This document shows positions 17,747 to 29,368 of a stretch of DNA of 64,000 nucleotides, one piece after another (within the stretch, counting starts at the first letter, position 1; every line of letters starts with the position of its first letter). The position numbers and the translations under genes are program-made. The DNA is taken from the NCBI RefSeq assembly GCF_008124835.1, contig NZ_VNHW01000001.1, positions 124,001-188,000 on the forward strand, given 5' to 3'. The notes beneath the pieces were generated by a model. It was not told where the DNA came from. It worked only from the letters and a program-made list of their open reading frames with translations, and made no database searches. The stretch is from Blastococcus xanthinilyticus. GTDB taxonomy: Bacteria; Actinomycetota; Actinomycetes; Mycobacteriales; Geodermatophilaceae.

Positions 17747-19168
17747 GTGACCACCACGGCCGCACGACCCGCCATCGACCAGGAGCACTGGCAGCAGCGA
17801 CTCGACGAGCTCGCCGCCAAGCACTCCGTGCCCGGCGCGGCACTCGCCGTCCTGCGCGTCGGGGAGGACGACGACGGGGACGAGCTGGTCGAGGCCGCCA
17901 CCGGCGTGCTGAACAAGTCCACCGGTGTGGAGGTCACGCCCGACTCGGTGTTCCAGATCGGCTCGATCAGCAAGGTCTGGACCGCGACGCTCGTCATGCA
18001 ACTGGTCGACGAGGGGAAGCTGGACCTCGACGCCCCACTGGTCGACGTGCTCCCCGACCTGCGGCTCCAGGACGCCGACGTCGCCCGGCGGGTGACGATG
18101 CGTCACCTGCTCACGCACACCAGCGGCATCGACGGCGACGTCTTCACCGACACCGGCCGCGGGGACGACGTGCTCGAGAGGTACGTCGCCGCACTCGTCG
18201 ACGCCCCGCAGAACCACCCGCTGGGCGCCACCTTCTCCTACTGCAACTCCGGGTTCTCCCTGGCCGGCCGGGTCATCGAGGTGGTCACCGGCAAGACGTG
18301 GGACGCCGTGCTGCGGGAGCGGATCATCCAGCCCCTGGGCCTGACGCACACCTCCACGCTGCCGGAGGAGGCGATCCTGCACCGCGTCGCCATCGGTCAC
18401 ATCACGCCCGACCCGGAGCAGGAGTCCCACCCGGTGACCACCTGGGTCCTGCCGCGCTCGACGGGCCCGGCCGGACTGATCAACGCCACCGCCCGCGACG
18501 TGACCGCCTTCGCCCGCATGCACCTGCGCGACGGCGCCGCCGCCGACGGGACCGCGGTGCTGTCGGCGGCCTCGACCGCCGCCATGCAGGCGCACCAGAC
18601 CGACCTGCCGGACAAGCACTCGCTCGGTGACTCGTGGGGGCTGGGCTGGATCCGCTTCGACTGGCACGGCGAGCGCCTCTACGGGCACGACGGCAGCACC
18701 TTCGGGCAGAACGCCTACCTCCGGGTGCTGCCCGGGCAGGACGGTTCGGGTGGCCTGGCGGTCGCCCTGGTGACCAACGGCGGGCACACCGCCGACCTGT
18801 TCAACGACCTGTACCGGGAGCTGTTCGCCGAGCTCGCCGACGTGCGGATCGCCGACCAGTTGGAGCCGCCGGCGCAGGCTCCGGACGTCGACCTGGCCCG
18901 GTACGTCGGTACCTACGAGCGCAGCTCGATCACCACCGAGGTGTTCGAGCGGGACGGCGGCCTGGTCGCCCGGGTCATCCCGACCGGTGCGATCGCCGAG
19001 GCCTCCGGCGCCACCACCGAGGAGCTGGAGCTGCACCCGGTGGAGCAGGGCTTGTTCGCCGTCCGCCCGCCGGGCTACGAGACCTGGATGGCGGCGACCT
19101 TCTACGCACTGCCCGACGGTGCAGAGTACCTGCACTTCGGCGTGCGGGCCAACCCGCGGAAGGCGTGA
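17747..19168 (+). CDS. Beta-lactamase-fold serine hydrolase 2 (class C/D-aminopeptidase-like)
   Basis: A 473-residue paralogue of the divergent hydrolase. It has Ser73-x-x-Lys76 in GSISK, Tyr165-Cys-Asn167 in FSYCNSGF, and HDGST late in the domain; long blocks such as KVWTATLVMQLVDEG and FTDTGRGDD are shared between the two. The C-terminal domain (about 380-473) contains ARYVGTYERSS. GTG 17747 is chosen because GGAG lies nine bases upstream and the protein then starts where its paralogue does. Its stop overlaps the start of the D-aminoacylase gene (TGATG), so it probably acts in the same pathway on D-residue peptides, esters or amides. Confidence 0.88.
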   Translation: MTTTAARPAIDQEHWQQRLDELAAKHSVPGAALAVLRVGEDDDGDELVEAATGVLNKSTGVEVTPDSVFQIGSISKVWTATLVMQLVDEGKLDLDAPLVDVLPDLRLQDADVARRVTMRHLLTHTSGIDGDVFTDTGRGDDVLERYVAALVDAPQNHPLGATFSYCNSGFSLAGRVIEVVTGKTWDAVLRERIIQPLGLTHTSTLPEEAILHRVAIGHITPDPEQESHPVTTWVLPRSTGPAGLINATARDVTAFARMHLRDGAAADGTAVLSAASTAAMQAHQTDLPDKHSLGDSWGLGWIRFDWHGERLYGHDGSTFGQNAYLRVLPGQDGSGGLAVALVTNGGHTADLFNDLYRELFAELADVRIADQLEPPAQAPDVDLARYVGTYERSSITTEVFERDGGLVARVIPTGAIAEASGATTEELELHPVEQGLFAVRPPGYETWMAATFYALPDGAEYLHFGVRANPRKA

Positions 19169-20664
19169 TGCCGGGTCGGCCGTGCGACCTGCTCCTCACC
19201 GGCGCCCGGGTCATCGACCCGGAGACCGGCCTGGACGACGTCCGGTCCGTCGGGATCACCGGCGGCACGATCACCTCGATCACTACGGCCAGGGAGACCG
19301 TGCCCCCGGCGGGGGTGGTCCGGGATGTCGCCGGCCTCGCGCTGGCCCCGGGATTCATCGACCTGCACAGCCACGCCCAGACGCTGACCGGACTGCGGCT
19401 GCAGGCCATGGACGGCGTGACGACCGCGCTGGAGCTGGAGGCCGGCGTGTTGCCGGTCGAGGCCGCCTACGCCCGGGCGGAGGCCGAGGGACGGCCGGTG
19501 AACTTCGGCTTCTCCGCGTCCTGGACCGACGCCCGCATGCACGTCCTCGACGGGGTCCCGCTGGACGCCACCGGCTCGCTGGACACGTTCGGCCGGTACC
19601 AGCGGATGCCGAACTGGCGGGGGCCGGCCGGCGGCCGCGACGTGGCCCGCATCCTGGCCCTGCTCGAGGAGGCGGTGGCGGCCGGCGCCGTGGGCATCGG
19701 GGTGCTGGTCGGCTATGCCCCCGACAGCGGCCGGGCCGAGTACTTCCGGCTCGCCGGGCTGGCCGCGCGGCTGGGCGTGCCCACCTTCACCCACACCCGG
19801 TTCATCTCCACCGAGGAGCCGGGCACGTCGCTCGAGGGAGCGCTGGAGGTCATCGCCGCGGCCGCCGGCACGGGCGCCCACATGCACATGTGCCACGTCA
19901 ACAGCACCTCCACCCGGATGATCGACGAGGTCGCCGCGGCCGTCGAGGAGGCCCGGCGCACGGGGGTGCGGGTGAGCACGGAGGCCTATCCCTACGGCGC
20001 CGGGGCGACCGTGATCGGCGCGGCGTTCCTGGCGCCGGAATCGCTGCACCGGCTCGGGATCGGGCCGCCGCAGCTGACGTACCTGGCCACCGGCGAGCGG
20101 ATCGTCGACGCCGACCGGCTGACCGAGCTGCGGGAGACCGATCCGGGCGGTGAGGTGGTGGTGCACTTCCTCGACGAGGACGACCCGGCCGACCTCGCCG
20201 TGCTCGAGCGGTCGTTCACCCTGCCCGACACCGCGATCGCCACCGACGCCATGCCGCTGGTGGGACCGGGCGGCACGCCGGCCGGGGACCCCTGGCCGGT
20301 GCCGCCGGAGCTGGTGACCCACCCGCGCTCGGCCGGGTCCTACGCCCGCACGCTGCGCTGGCTGGTGCGCGAGCGGGGCCTGCTGTCGCTGACCGAGGCG
20401 GTGCGCCGCTCGTCGTTGCTCCCGGCGCAGATCCTGGAGGCGGCCGTGCCGGCCATGCGCCGAAAGGGACGCGTGCAGGTGGGCGCGGACGCCGACCTGG
20501 TGGTCTTCGACCCGGACACGGTCACCGACCGGGCGACCTACGCCCGGGTGGCGCCGTCGACCGGCTTCCGGCACGTGCTGGTGGGGGGCGTTCCGGTCGT
20601 GCGGGACGGCGAGCTGCTGACCGGAGCCCTCCCCGGCCGGCCCATCCGGTCGGGCGCCCGCTGA
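19168..20664 (+). CDS. N-acyl-D-amino-acid deacylase (D-aminoacylase, amidohydrolase superfamily)
   Basis: A 498-residue amidohydrolase. It has the short N-terminal beta-sandwich (DLLLTGARVIDPETG), the metal motif His67-Ser-His69 in GFIDLHSHAQ, further histidines in PTFTHTRF and MHMCHVNS, and the C-terminal composite-domain return KGRVQVGADADLVVFDPDTV. D-aminoacylases release free D-amino acids from N-acyl-D-amino acids with a mononuclear zinc. The ATG overlaps the stop of serine hydrolase 2 by one base. Together with the GNAT, racemase and M20 genes this is the strongest single pointer to D-amino-acid metabolism. A related dihydroorotase-like specificity cannot be excluded. Confidence 0.87.
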   Translation: MPGRPCDLLLTGARVIDPETGLDDVRSVGITGGTITSITTARETVPPAGVVRDVAGLALAPGFIDLHSHAQTLTGLRLQAMDGVTTALELEAGVLPVEAAYARAEAEGRPVNFGFSASWTDARMHVLDGVPLDATGSLDTFGRYQRMPNWRGPAGGRDVARILALLEEAVAAGAVGIGVLVGYAPDSGRAEYFRLAGLAARLGVPTFTHTRFISTEEPGTSLEGALEVIAAAAGTGAHMHMCHVNSTSTRMIDEVAAAVEEARRTGVRVSTEAYPYGAGATVIGAAFLAPESLHRLGIGPPQLTYLATGERIVDADRLTELRETDPGGEVVVHFLDEDDPADLAVLERSFTLPDTAIATDAMPLVGPGGTPAGDPWPVPPELVTHPRSAGSYARTLRWLVRERGLLSLTEAVRRSSLLPAQILEAAVPAMRRKGRVQVGADADLVVFDPDTVTDRATYARVAPSTGFRHVLVGGVPVVRDGELLTGALPGRPIRSGAR

Positions 20665-20688
20665 CGGTTCGCGACGTCGCGCACAGCG

Positions 20689-20717
20689 GTCGCCGACGCC
20701 GTCCGCGCGTCGGCGAC
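20689..20717 (+). terminator. Terminator hairpin after D-aminoacylase
   Basis: GTCGCCGACGC and GCGTCGGCGAC form a perfect 11-bp stem with a seven-base loop, 25 bases after the stop codon. No T-run follows. Confidence 0.55.
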
Positions 20718-20757
20718 GAGCGCGCGCAACGCCGTTCCGCGCTCGGCCACGGCTCAC

Positions 20758-20763
20758 TACGGT
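20758..20763 (+). promoter_or_regulatory. Leaderless -10 hexamer TACGGT
   Basis: Six bases separate TACGGT from the ATG of the hemerythrin gene at 20770. Confidence 0.45.
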
Positions 20764-20769
20764 GCCGCC

Positions 20770-21411
20770 ATGACCGCCCCTCCGGACATGACGATGAACC
20801 GGGTGATCCACGGCGCCGTCCGCCGCGACCTGGACCGCCTGTCGACCGCGCTCGACCGGCTCCCCGACGGGGACCGCGCCCGCGCCGCGCAGCTCCAGCG
20901 CGCCTTCGCCCACCTCCGGACGGAGCTCACCCACGACCACGAGGGCGAGGACGCCCACCTCTGGCCGATGCTCGCCGGCGCCGGGGTCGACGCCGACCTG
21001 CTGGCCGCCATGGAGTCCGAGCACCACGCCATGGCCGAGGCCCTGGCCGACACCGACGCGGCGTTGACCCGCCTGGCCGGCACCGGCGTGGCCGCCGACG
21101 TCGCCGCGGCCAGGGCCGGCCTGGAACGCACCCGCGAGGTCGTCGAGCGGCACCTGGTCCACGAGGAGACCGAGCTCGAACCGCTGCTGCGGCCACACCT
21201 GGACTCCCCCGAGTGGAAGGCCGTCGAGAAGAAGCTCAGCCGCCAGCCGGTGAGCGTCACCGGTCCCTTCTTCGCCTGGGTCACCGACGGGATGACCGAC
21301 GAGCACCGGGCGTACCTGAGGAAGACGGTGCCGACGCCGGTGGTCACCGTGCTCGCCAGGGTCTTCGGCCGCCGGTACTACCGGGAGGTGGCACCGACCT
21401 GGCGCGGGTAG
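20770..21411 (+). CDS. Hemerythrin HHE-domain protein
   Basis: A 213-residue helical protein with the spaced His/Glu ligands of a di-iron hemerythrin-like domain: HGAVRRDLDRL (helix 1), ELTHDHEGEDAHLWPML (helix 2), ESEHHAMAEAL (helix 3) and HLVHEETELEPLL (helix 4). These proteins bind O2, NO or iron and often act in stress sensing or iron handling. The C-terminal 60 residues (after DSPEWKAVEKKL) are outside the usual domain and typical of actinobacterial members. Leaderless-type start. It stands alone between the D-aminoacylase terminator and a small TPR-like gene. Confidence 0.88.
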   Translation: MTAPPDMTMNRVIHGAVRRDLDRLSTALDRLPDGDRARAAQLQRAFAHLRTELTHDHEGEDAHLWPMLAGAGVDADLLAAMESEHHAMAEALADTDAALTRLAGTGVAADVAAARAGLERTREVVERHLVHEETELEPLLRPHLDSPEWKAVEKKLSRQPVSVTGPFFAWVTDGMTDEHRAYLRKTVPTPVVTVLARVFGRRYYREVAPTWRG

Positions 21412-21452
21412 CCGCTGGACCCTGGACCCGGTCGAGCCCCCACCCTGACCGC

Positions 21453-21938
21453 ATGAGCACCGACGAACCGACCATGGCCGACATCGCCGCTGCCGCGCAG
21501 GCCGGCAGGGACGGACGACGCGCCGAGGCGCGGGAGCGGCTGACCTCGCTGTGGGAGCGGCTCGGTCCCGACGGGGATCCGCTGGACCGCGTCACCGTCG
21601 CCCACTTCCTGGCCGACCTGCAGGACGACGCCCGCGAGGAGCTGGCGTGGGACGAGCGCGCACTGGCCGCCGTCGCCGACCTCACCGACGACCGGGCGCA
21701 GCAGGAGCACGCCGGCCTGCGGGTGCGCGGCTTCCTGCCGTCGCTGCACCTGAACCTGGCCGACGTCCACCGGCGGCTCGGCGACGAGCCGGCAGCCCGG
21801 GAGCACCTCGCCGCCGCGGAGGCAGCGTCCGGCGACCTCCCCGACGGGGACTACGGGGACCTGGTCCGGAGCGGGCTCGCGCACGTCCGTACGGCGCTCG
21901 AGGCCGGCTCGACCGACCCGCTGCCGACCGCGCCGTGA
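21453..21938 (+). CDS. Small TPR-like protein
   Basis: A 161-residue soluble protein with helix pairs resembling tetratricopeptide units: AAAAQAGRDGRRAEARERLTSLWERLG and LHLNLADVHRRLGDEPAAREHLAAAEAA. TPR-like proteins mediate protein contacts; no partner is apparent. The ATG lies six bases after CACCCT, a near match to the leaderless box used by its neighbours. The stop is ten bases from the convergent ferrochelatase stop. Confidence 0.65.
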   Translation: MSTDEPTMADIAAAAQAGRDGRRAEARERLTSLWERLGPDGDPLDRVTVAHFLADLQDDAREELAWDERALAAVADLTDDRAQQEHAGLRVRGFLPSLHLNLADVHRRLGDEPAAREHLAAAEAASGDLPDGDYGDLVRSGLAHVRTALEAGSTDPLPTAP

Positions 21939-21948
21939 GCCGGGCGGC

Positions 21949-23079
21949 TCAGCCGCGGCGGGGAGCCACGAAGCAGCAGGACGCCGGGCAGTCGGTGCCC
22001 AGCCGGGGCAGGCCGCCCGCGCGGCGCTCCTCCAGCAGGACCCGCAGCGACCCGACGAACGCCGGGTGGGTGCCGGCGGTCGCGGCGCGGGCGAACGCCA
22101 GCCCCACCTCCTCGGCGGTCTCCTTCGCCTCGTTGTCGAGGTCCCAGATCACCTCGAGGTGGTCGCTGACGAAGCCGACGGGGAACAGCACGACCGCCCG
22201 CTCGCCGGCCTGGGCCAGGGCGCGCAGGTGGTCGTTGACGTCCGGCTCCAGCCACGGCACCGACGGCGGGCCGCTGCGGCTCTGCCAGACCAGGTCGAAG
22301 GGGCGGTTCGGCGCGACCTGGGCGACGATCCGCTCCGCGGCGGCCAGCAGCTCGGCCTCGTAGGCGTGCCCGTCGGGACCGGCGACCGCCGCCATGGTGT
22401 CGGGGATGCTGTGCGCGGTCGCGACCAGCCGGGCGCCGTTCCGCAGCTCGGCGGGCAGGGTGGCCAGCGCCGCCGCCAGGGCGTCGGCGTTGGCCTGCAC
22501 GAACCCCGGGGTGTCGAAGTAGTGCGGCAGCTTCTCCGCCGTCGGGCCACCTGGGCGGGTGGGGGAGGTCGTCGCCACCCGCGCCCGCGCGATGTCCTCG
22601 TGGTACTGCCGGCAGCCGGAGAACGAGGCGTAGGCCGACGTGGCCAGGACGTAGACGTGCTCGATGCCGTCCTCGGCCAGCTGCGCCCAGGTGTCCTCGA
22701 CGTAGGGCGCCCAGTTCCGGTTGCCCCAGTACACGGGCAGGTCGATGCCGGCCGCGGCCAGCTCCTTCTCCAGGGCCGCGATCAGCGCCTTGTTCTGGTC
22801 GTTGATCGGGCTGACGCCGCCGAAGTGGTGGTAGTGCTCGGCGACCTCCTCCAGCCGCTCCCGCGGGATGCCGCGGCCGCGCGTCACGTTCTCCAGGAAC
22901 GGCATGACGTCGTCGTGGCCCTCGGGGCCGCCGAACGACAGCAGGAGGAGCGCCTCGCGACGCCCGGCCGGAGCCGGTTCGGTGGACGGCGGCGTCCCAC
23001 CGTTGTTGCGGACGGCGAGCGAGGGGTCCTCGTCGGGTCGCTGACCCTGGGGCGTGATGTCGACGGTTGCGCGTGGCAC
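21949..23079 (-). CDS. hemH: Ferrochelatase (coproporphyrin ferrochelatase, actinobacterial type)
   Basis: A 376-residue enzyme that inserts iron into a porphyrin in haem synthesis. Core motifs are LLLSFGGPEGHDDVMPFLENV, HFGGVSPIN, VYWGNRNWAPYV, VYVLATSAYASFSGC, LVATAHSIPD (catalytic His) and FPVGFVSDHLEVIWDLDNEA (metal-site Glu). The C-terminus DCPASCC carries the close cysteines expected for the [2Fe-2S] cluster of actinobacterial enzymes. A non-conserved leader of about 40 residues precedes the fold. It follows fabG and inhA on the same strand, the order known from mycobacteria (mabA-inhA-hemZ). Actinobacteria generally use the coproporphyrin branch, so CpfC is the more exact family name. 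Confidence 0.95.
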   Translation of the reverse strand: MPRATVDITPQGQRPDEDPSLAVRNNGGTPPSTEPAPAGRREALLLLSFGGPEGHDDVMPFLENVTRGRGIPRERLEEVAEHYHHFGGVSPINDQNKALIAALEKELAAAGIDLPVYWGNRNWAPYVEDTWAQLAEDGIEHVYVLATSAYASFSGCRQYHEDIARARVATTSPTRPGGPTAEKLPHYFDTPGFVQANADALAAALATLPAELRNGARLVATAHSIPDTMAAVAGPDGHAYEAELLAAAERIVAQVAPNRPFDLVWQSRSGPPSVPWLEPDVNDHLRALAQAGERAVVLFPVGFVSDHLEVIWDLDNEAKETAEEVGLAFARAATAGTHPAFVGSLRVLLEERRAGGLPRLGTDCPASCCFVAPRRG

Positions 23080-23150
23080 GGCTGGTCTTCTCTCTCAGGT
23101 GATGCGGCGGATGCGCTCCCCCGCCGGCGGTGCGCTACACGACGACGGCG

Positions 23151-23926
23151 CTACACACCGACGGCGTGGAAGCCCCCGTCGACGTGCACGATCTCGCCGG
23201 TGGTGGCGGGGAACCAGTCCGACAGCAGGGCGACGACGGCCTTGCCCGCGGGCTCGGTGTCGGTGACCGACCAGCCCAGCGGGGCGCGGCCCTCCCAGGC
23301 CTCCTCGAACTGCTTGCTGCCGGGGATGGACTTCATGGCCATGCTGCGCAGCGGGCCGGCGGCGACGATGTTGGAGCGCACGCCCTCGGGCCCGAGCTCG
23401 CGGGCCACGTACCGGCTGACCGACTCCAGCGCCGCCTTGGCCGCGCCCATCCAGCCGTAGACCGGCCAGGCGACGGAGGCGTCGAAGGTGAGCCCGACGA
23501 CCGAGGAGGGGGTGGCCAGCAGCGGCCGGCAGGCCTGGGTGAGCGAGGCGTAGGACCAGGAGGAGACCTGGAACGCCGTCGCCGCGTGCTCCCAGGCGAC
23601 CTCGGGGAAGCCCTCCCCCATCGCCTCCTGCGGCGCGAAGCCGATGGAGTGCACCACGCCGTCGAGGCGGTCGAAGCCCTGCTCGCGCAGCCGGTCGGCC
23701 AGCGTCGACAGGTGCTCGGGATCGGTGACGTCGAGCTCGACGACGGCGGCCTCCTGCGGCAGCCGCTTGGCGATGCGCTGGCACAGCGACAGCGCGCGGC
23801 CGAAGTTGGACAGGACGACGGTGGCCCCCTGCTCCTGGGCCAGCCGGGCGGTCGCGAAGGCGATCGACGCCTCGGTCAGCACCCCGGTGATCAGGACCTT
23901 CTTGCCCTCGAGGATGCCGCCGCTCA

Positions 23927-23927
<1 letters not shown>
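23151..23927 (-). CDS. inhA: Enoyl-ACP reductase (InhA/FabI)
   Basis: A 258-residue NADH-dependent reductase that catalyses the last step of the fatty-acid elongation cycle. It has the atypical SDR nucleotide-binding start KKVLITGVLTEASIAFATARLAQEQGA, GVVHSIGFAPQEAMG, the catalytic Tyr-x6-Lys (YGWMGAAK), NIVAAGPLRSMAMKSIPG and the terminal VHVDGGFHAVGV. This spacing marks FabI/InhA rather than FabG. Its ATG overlaps the fabG stop by one base. The following gene is ferrochelatase. Confidence 0.95.
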
Positions 23928-26018
<2,091 letters not shown>

Positions 26019-26038
26019 CCGGCCGGTCCTCGCTGGGC

Positions 26039-27274
<1,236 letters not shown>

Positions 27275-28201
27275 CTAGTCGCGGCCGGCGGCCGGCGCGA
27301 GCACCGACCAGGCTCCCGGGTGCACCCGCCAGGTCCGCCCGACCGCCACCTCGTCCAGCTCTCCGTCGGCGTCGACCGCGACCGGCCCGCCCGTCAGCCG
27401 CACCTCCCGGCCGCGGACGACGAGCACGTCGGGCCGGTCGAGGTGCCGGCCCGACGCCAGCGCCGCCCCGTAGGCGACCCGGGCCACCGGGCCGGTCGCG
27501 GTGCTGACCACGACGTCGAGCTCGCCGTCGTCGGGCCGCGCGCCGGGCGCCAGTGCGGTGCCGCCGCCGATGGTCGGCCCGTTGCAGATGCCGAGCATCA
27601 GGATCGGGACGGCGCCGTCCGCCGTCCACTCCTCGGTGGCCACCACCCGGCCGTCGACCTCCACGCGCAGCGCCCAGCCGCCGGCCCCGGCTCCGGCGAG
27701 TGCCGCGCCGAGCGGATACGCGGCGGCTCCCAGCCGGCCCTTGAGCCGGACCGCCTCGGCCGCGGCCTCGGCCCCGACCCCGGCGTGCACGGCGTTGACC
27801 ACGATGCCGCCGGCGTCGTCCCGCACCAGGTCGAGGCGGCGGGGCAGTCCTGCGAGCACCGCGGCGGCGCCGTCGGAGGGGTCCAGCGGCAGGCCGAGCG
27901 CGCGGGCCAGGTCGTTGCCGGTGCCCCGGGCGATGATCCCGATCGGATCGTCGGGGTCCAGCCGGCCCAGCCGGTCCAGCGCGGCCACCACCGCGTGAAC
28001 GGACCCGTCACCACCGAGCACGACGACGCGGCGGTCCGCGTGCTCCCGGAGGACCTCGTCGAGCTCGGCGGCGTCGCCGGTCGCCGCGACCGCGACGTCG
28101 GCGCCGGCGCGCAGGCCGTCGACGGCGGCGTCCACCGCGTCGTCCTCCGCCGTGCCCGCGGACCGGTTCACGACCAGCAGCAGCTCCGTCGGATCAGGCA
28201 T
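27275..28201 (-). CDS. Diacylglycerol kinase-family lipid kinase
   Basis: A 308-residue kinase of the DagK/YegS/BmrU family. It has LLVVNRSAG at the start, the nucleotide motif VVVLGGDGSVHAVV, GIIARGTGNDLARALGLP and the C-terminal NGPTIGGGTALAPGARPDDGELDVVV. Such enzymes phosphorylate diacylglycerol, sphingoid bases or polyprenols at the membrane face. The ATG at 28201 lies 19 bases after a possible leaderless micro-ORF that overlaps it. Divergent from the asparaginase gene. Confidence 0.92.
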   Translation of the reverse strand: MPDPTELLLVVNRSAGTAEDDAVDAAVDGLRAGADVAVAATGDAAELDEVLREHADRRVVVLGGDGSVHAVVAALDRLGRLDPDDPIGIIARGTGNDLARALGLPLDPSDGAAAVLAGLPRRLDLVRDDAGGIVVNAVHAGVGAEAAAEAVRLKGRLGAAAYPLGAALAGAGAGGWALRVEVDGRVVATEEWTADGAVPILMLGICNGPTIGGGTALAPGARPDDGELDVVVSTATGPVARVAYGAALASGRHLDRPDVLVVRGREVRLTGGPVAVDADGELDEVAVGRTWRVHPGAWSVLAPAAGRD

Positions 28202-28220
28202 GGGAATCCCCGTGGCACAT
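28194..28220 (-). CDS. Micro-ORF overlapping the lipid kinase start
   Basis: ATG at 28220 encodes MCHGDSHA and stops inside the kinase gene in another frame. On the minus strand CAGGGT (28233-28228) lies seven bases upstream, matching the leaderless pattern. Termination next to the kinase ATG would allow reinitiation. Very short, so this may be chance. Confidence 0.2.
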   Translation of the reverse strand: MCHGDSHA

Positions 28221-28354
28221 GGCCGAGACCCTGCCAGCCCCGCCGCGCCACCTGGCCGTTCCGCCGGCCGGCGTCCCCCGTCCGGGTCGCCGCACCGGCG
28301 CGGGAGGAGGACGGTGGGCACGTCCGCGACGTCGGAGGGACACGGGAGGATCGC

Positions 28355-29323
28355 GTGGGACGGGTGCACCTGCTGGCCACGGGCGGCACGATCGCCAGCC
28401 GGTCCGGGCCCGACGGGCTCGCGGCCACCACTCCGGGCGCGGAGCTGCTGGCCTCGGCCGGGCCGCTGCCCGGGCTGACGGTGACGACGAGCGACCTGGG
28501 CACCGTCGGGAGCTTCGCGCTGAGCACCGACGACCTGCGCGCGCTGGCCGCCGAGATCCGGCGGTGCCTGGCCGACGACGTGGACGGCGTCGTGGTCACC
28601 CAGGGCACCGACACGATGGAGGAGACCGCGTACTTCGCCGACCTGGTGCACGGCGATCCGCGCCCGGTCGTCTTCACCGGGTCGCAGCGGCCGTTCGACG
28701 CGCCGGCCCCCGACGGGCCGGCCAACCTCGCCGGCGCGCTGCGGATCGCCGCCTCCCCCGCCGCCCGGGATCTGGGCGCCCTGCTGTGCTTCGACGGCGT
28801 CGCCTTCGCCGCCCGTGGGGTGCGCAAGGTCGACACCCTCCGCAGCGGGGCCTTCGGTGCCCCGGGGCGCGGCCCGGTGCTCCGGCTGGCCGGCGACTCG
28901 GTGCTGCCGCTGGCCCGGCCGGTGCGGGCCGAGCCGCTCCCGCTGGACCTGGCCGCCGAGCTGCCGCGGGTCGACGTCCTCGCCTGCTACCTCGGCGCCG
29001 ACGGGGCGCTGCTGCGCGCCGCGGTGGCCGCCGGGGCGGCCGGCGTGGTGCTGGCGGCGTTCGGCGCCGGCAACGTCCCCCCGGCGATGGCCGAGGCGGC
29101 GGAGGAGCTGGCCGCCGCCGGCGTCCCGGTGCTGGTCTGCTCCCGGGTCACCTCGGGGCCGGTCGCGCCGCTCTACGCCGCCGGCGGCGCCCGCCTGGCG
29201 CGCGGCGGGGCGGTCCTGGCCGGCGACCTCGGCCCGTGGCAGGGCCGGCTGCTCCTGGCCGCCGCGCTGGCGCTCGCCCCCGACGCCCCCCTGCGCGTGC
29301 TGGCGCAGCACCTCCCCGGATGA
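28355..29323 (+). CDS. L-asparaginase (type I/II family)
   Basis: A 322-residue amidohydrolase. Both threonine catalytic motifs are present: LLATGGTIASR near the N-terminus and VVTQGTDTMEETAYF around residue 90, plus FTGSQRPFDAPAPDGPANL and LCFDGVAFAARGVRKVDT. It deaminates asparagine to aspartate. No signal peptide, so cytosolic. GTG 28355 follows GGGAGGA. It is divergent from the lipid kinase and 45 bases upstream of a deacetylase gene. Confidence 0.92.
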   Translation: MGRVHLLATGGTIASRSGPDGLAATTPGAELLASAGPLPGLTVTTSDLGTVGSFALSTDDLRALAAEIRRCLADDVDGVVVTQGTDTMEETAYFADLVHGDPRPVVFTGSQRPFDAPAPDGPANLAGALRIAASPAARDLGALLCFDGVAFAARGVRKVDTLRSGAFGAPGRGPVLRLAGDSVLPLARPVRAEPLPLDLAAELPRVDVLACYLGADGALLRAAVAAGAAGVVLAAFGAGNVPPAMAEAAEELAAAGVPVLVCSRVTSGPVAPLYAAGGARLARGGAVLAGDLGPWQGRLLLAAALALAPDAPLRVLAQHLPG

Positions 29324-29368
29324 CCCCGCACGGGCGCCCGCCGCCCCTCCCGGAAGGAGCAGGACCAG

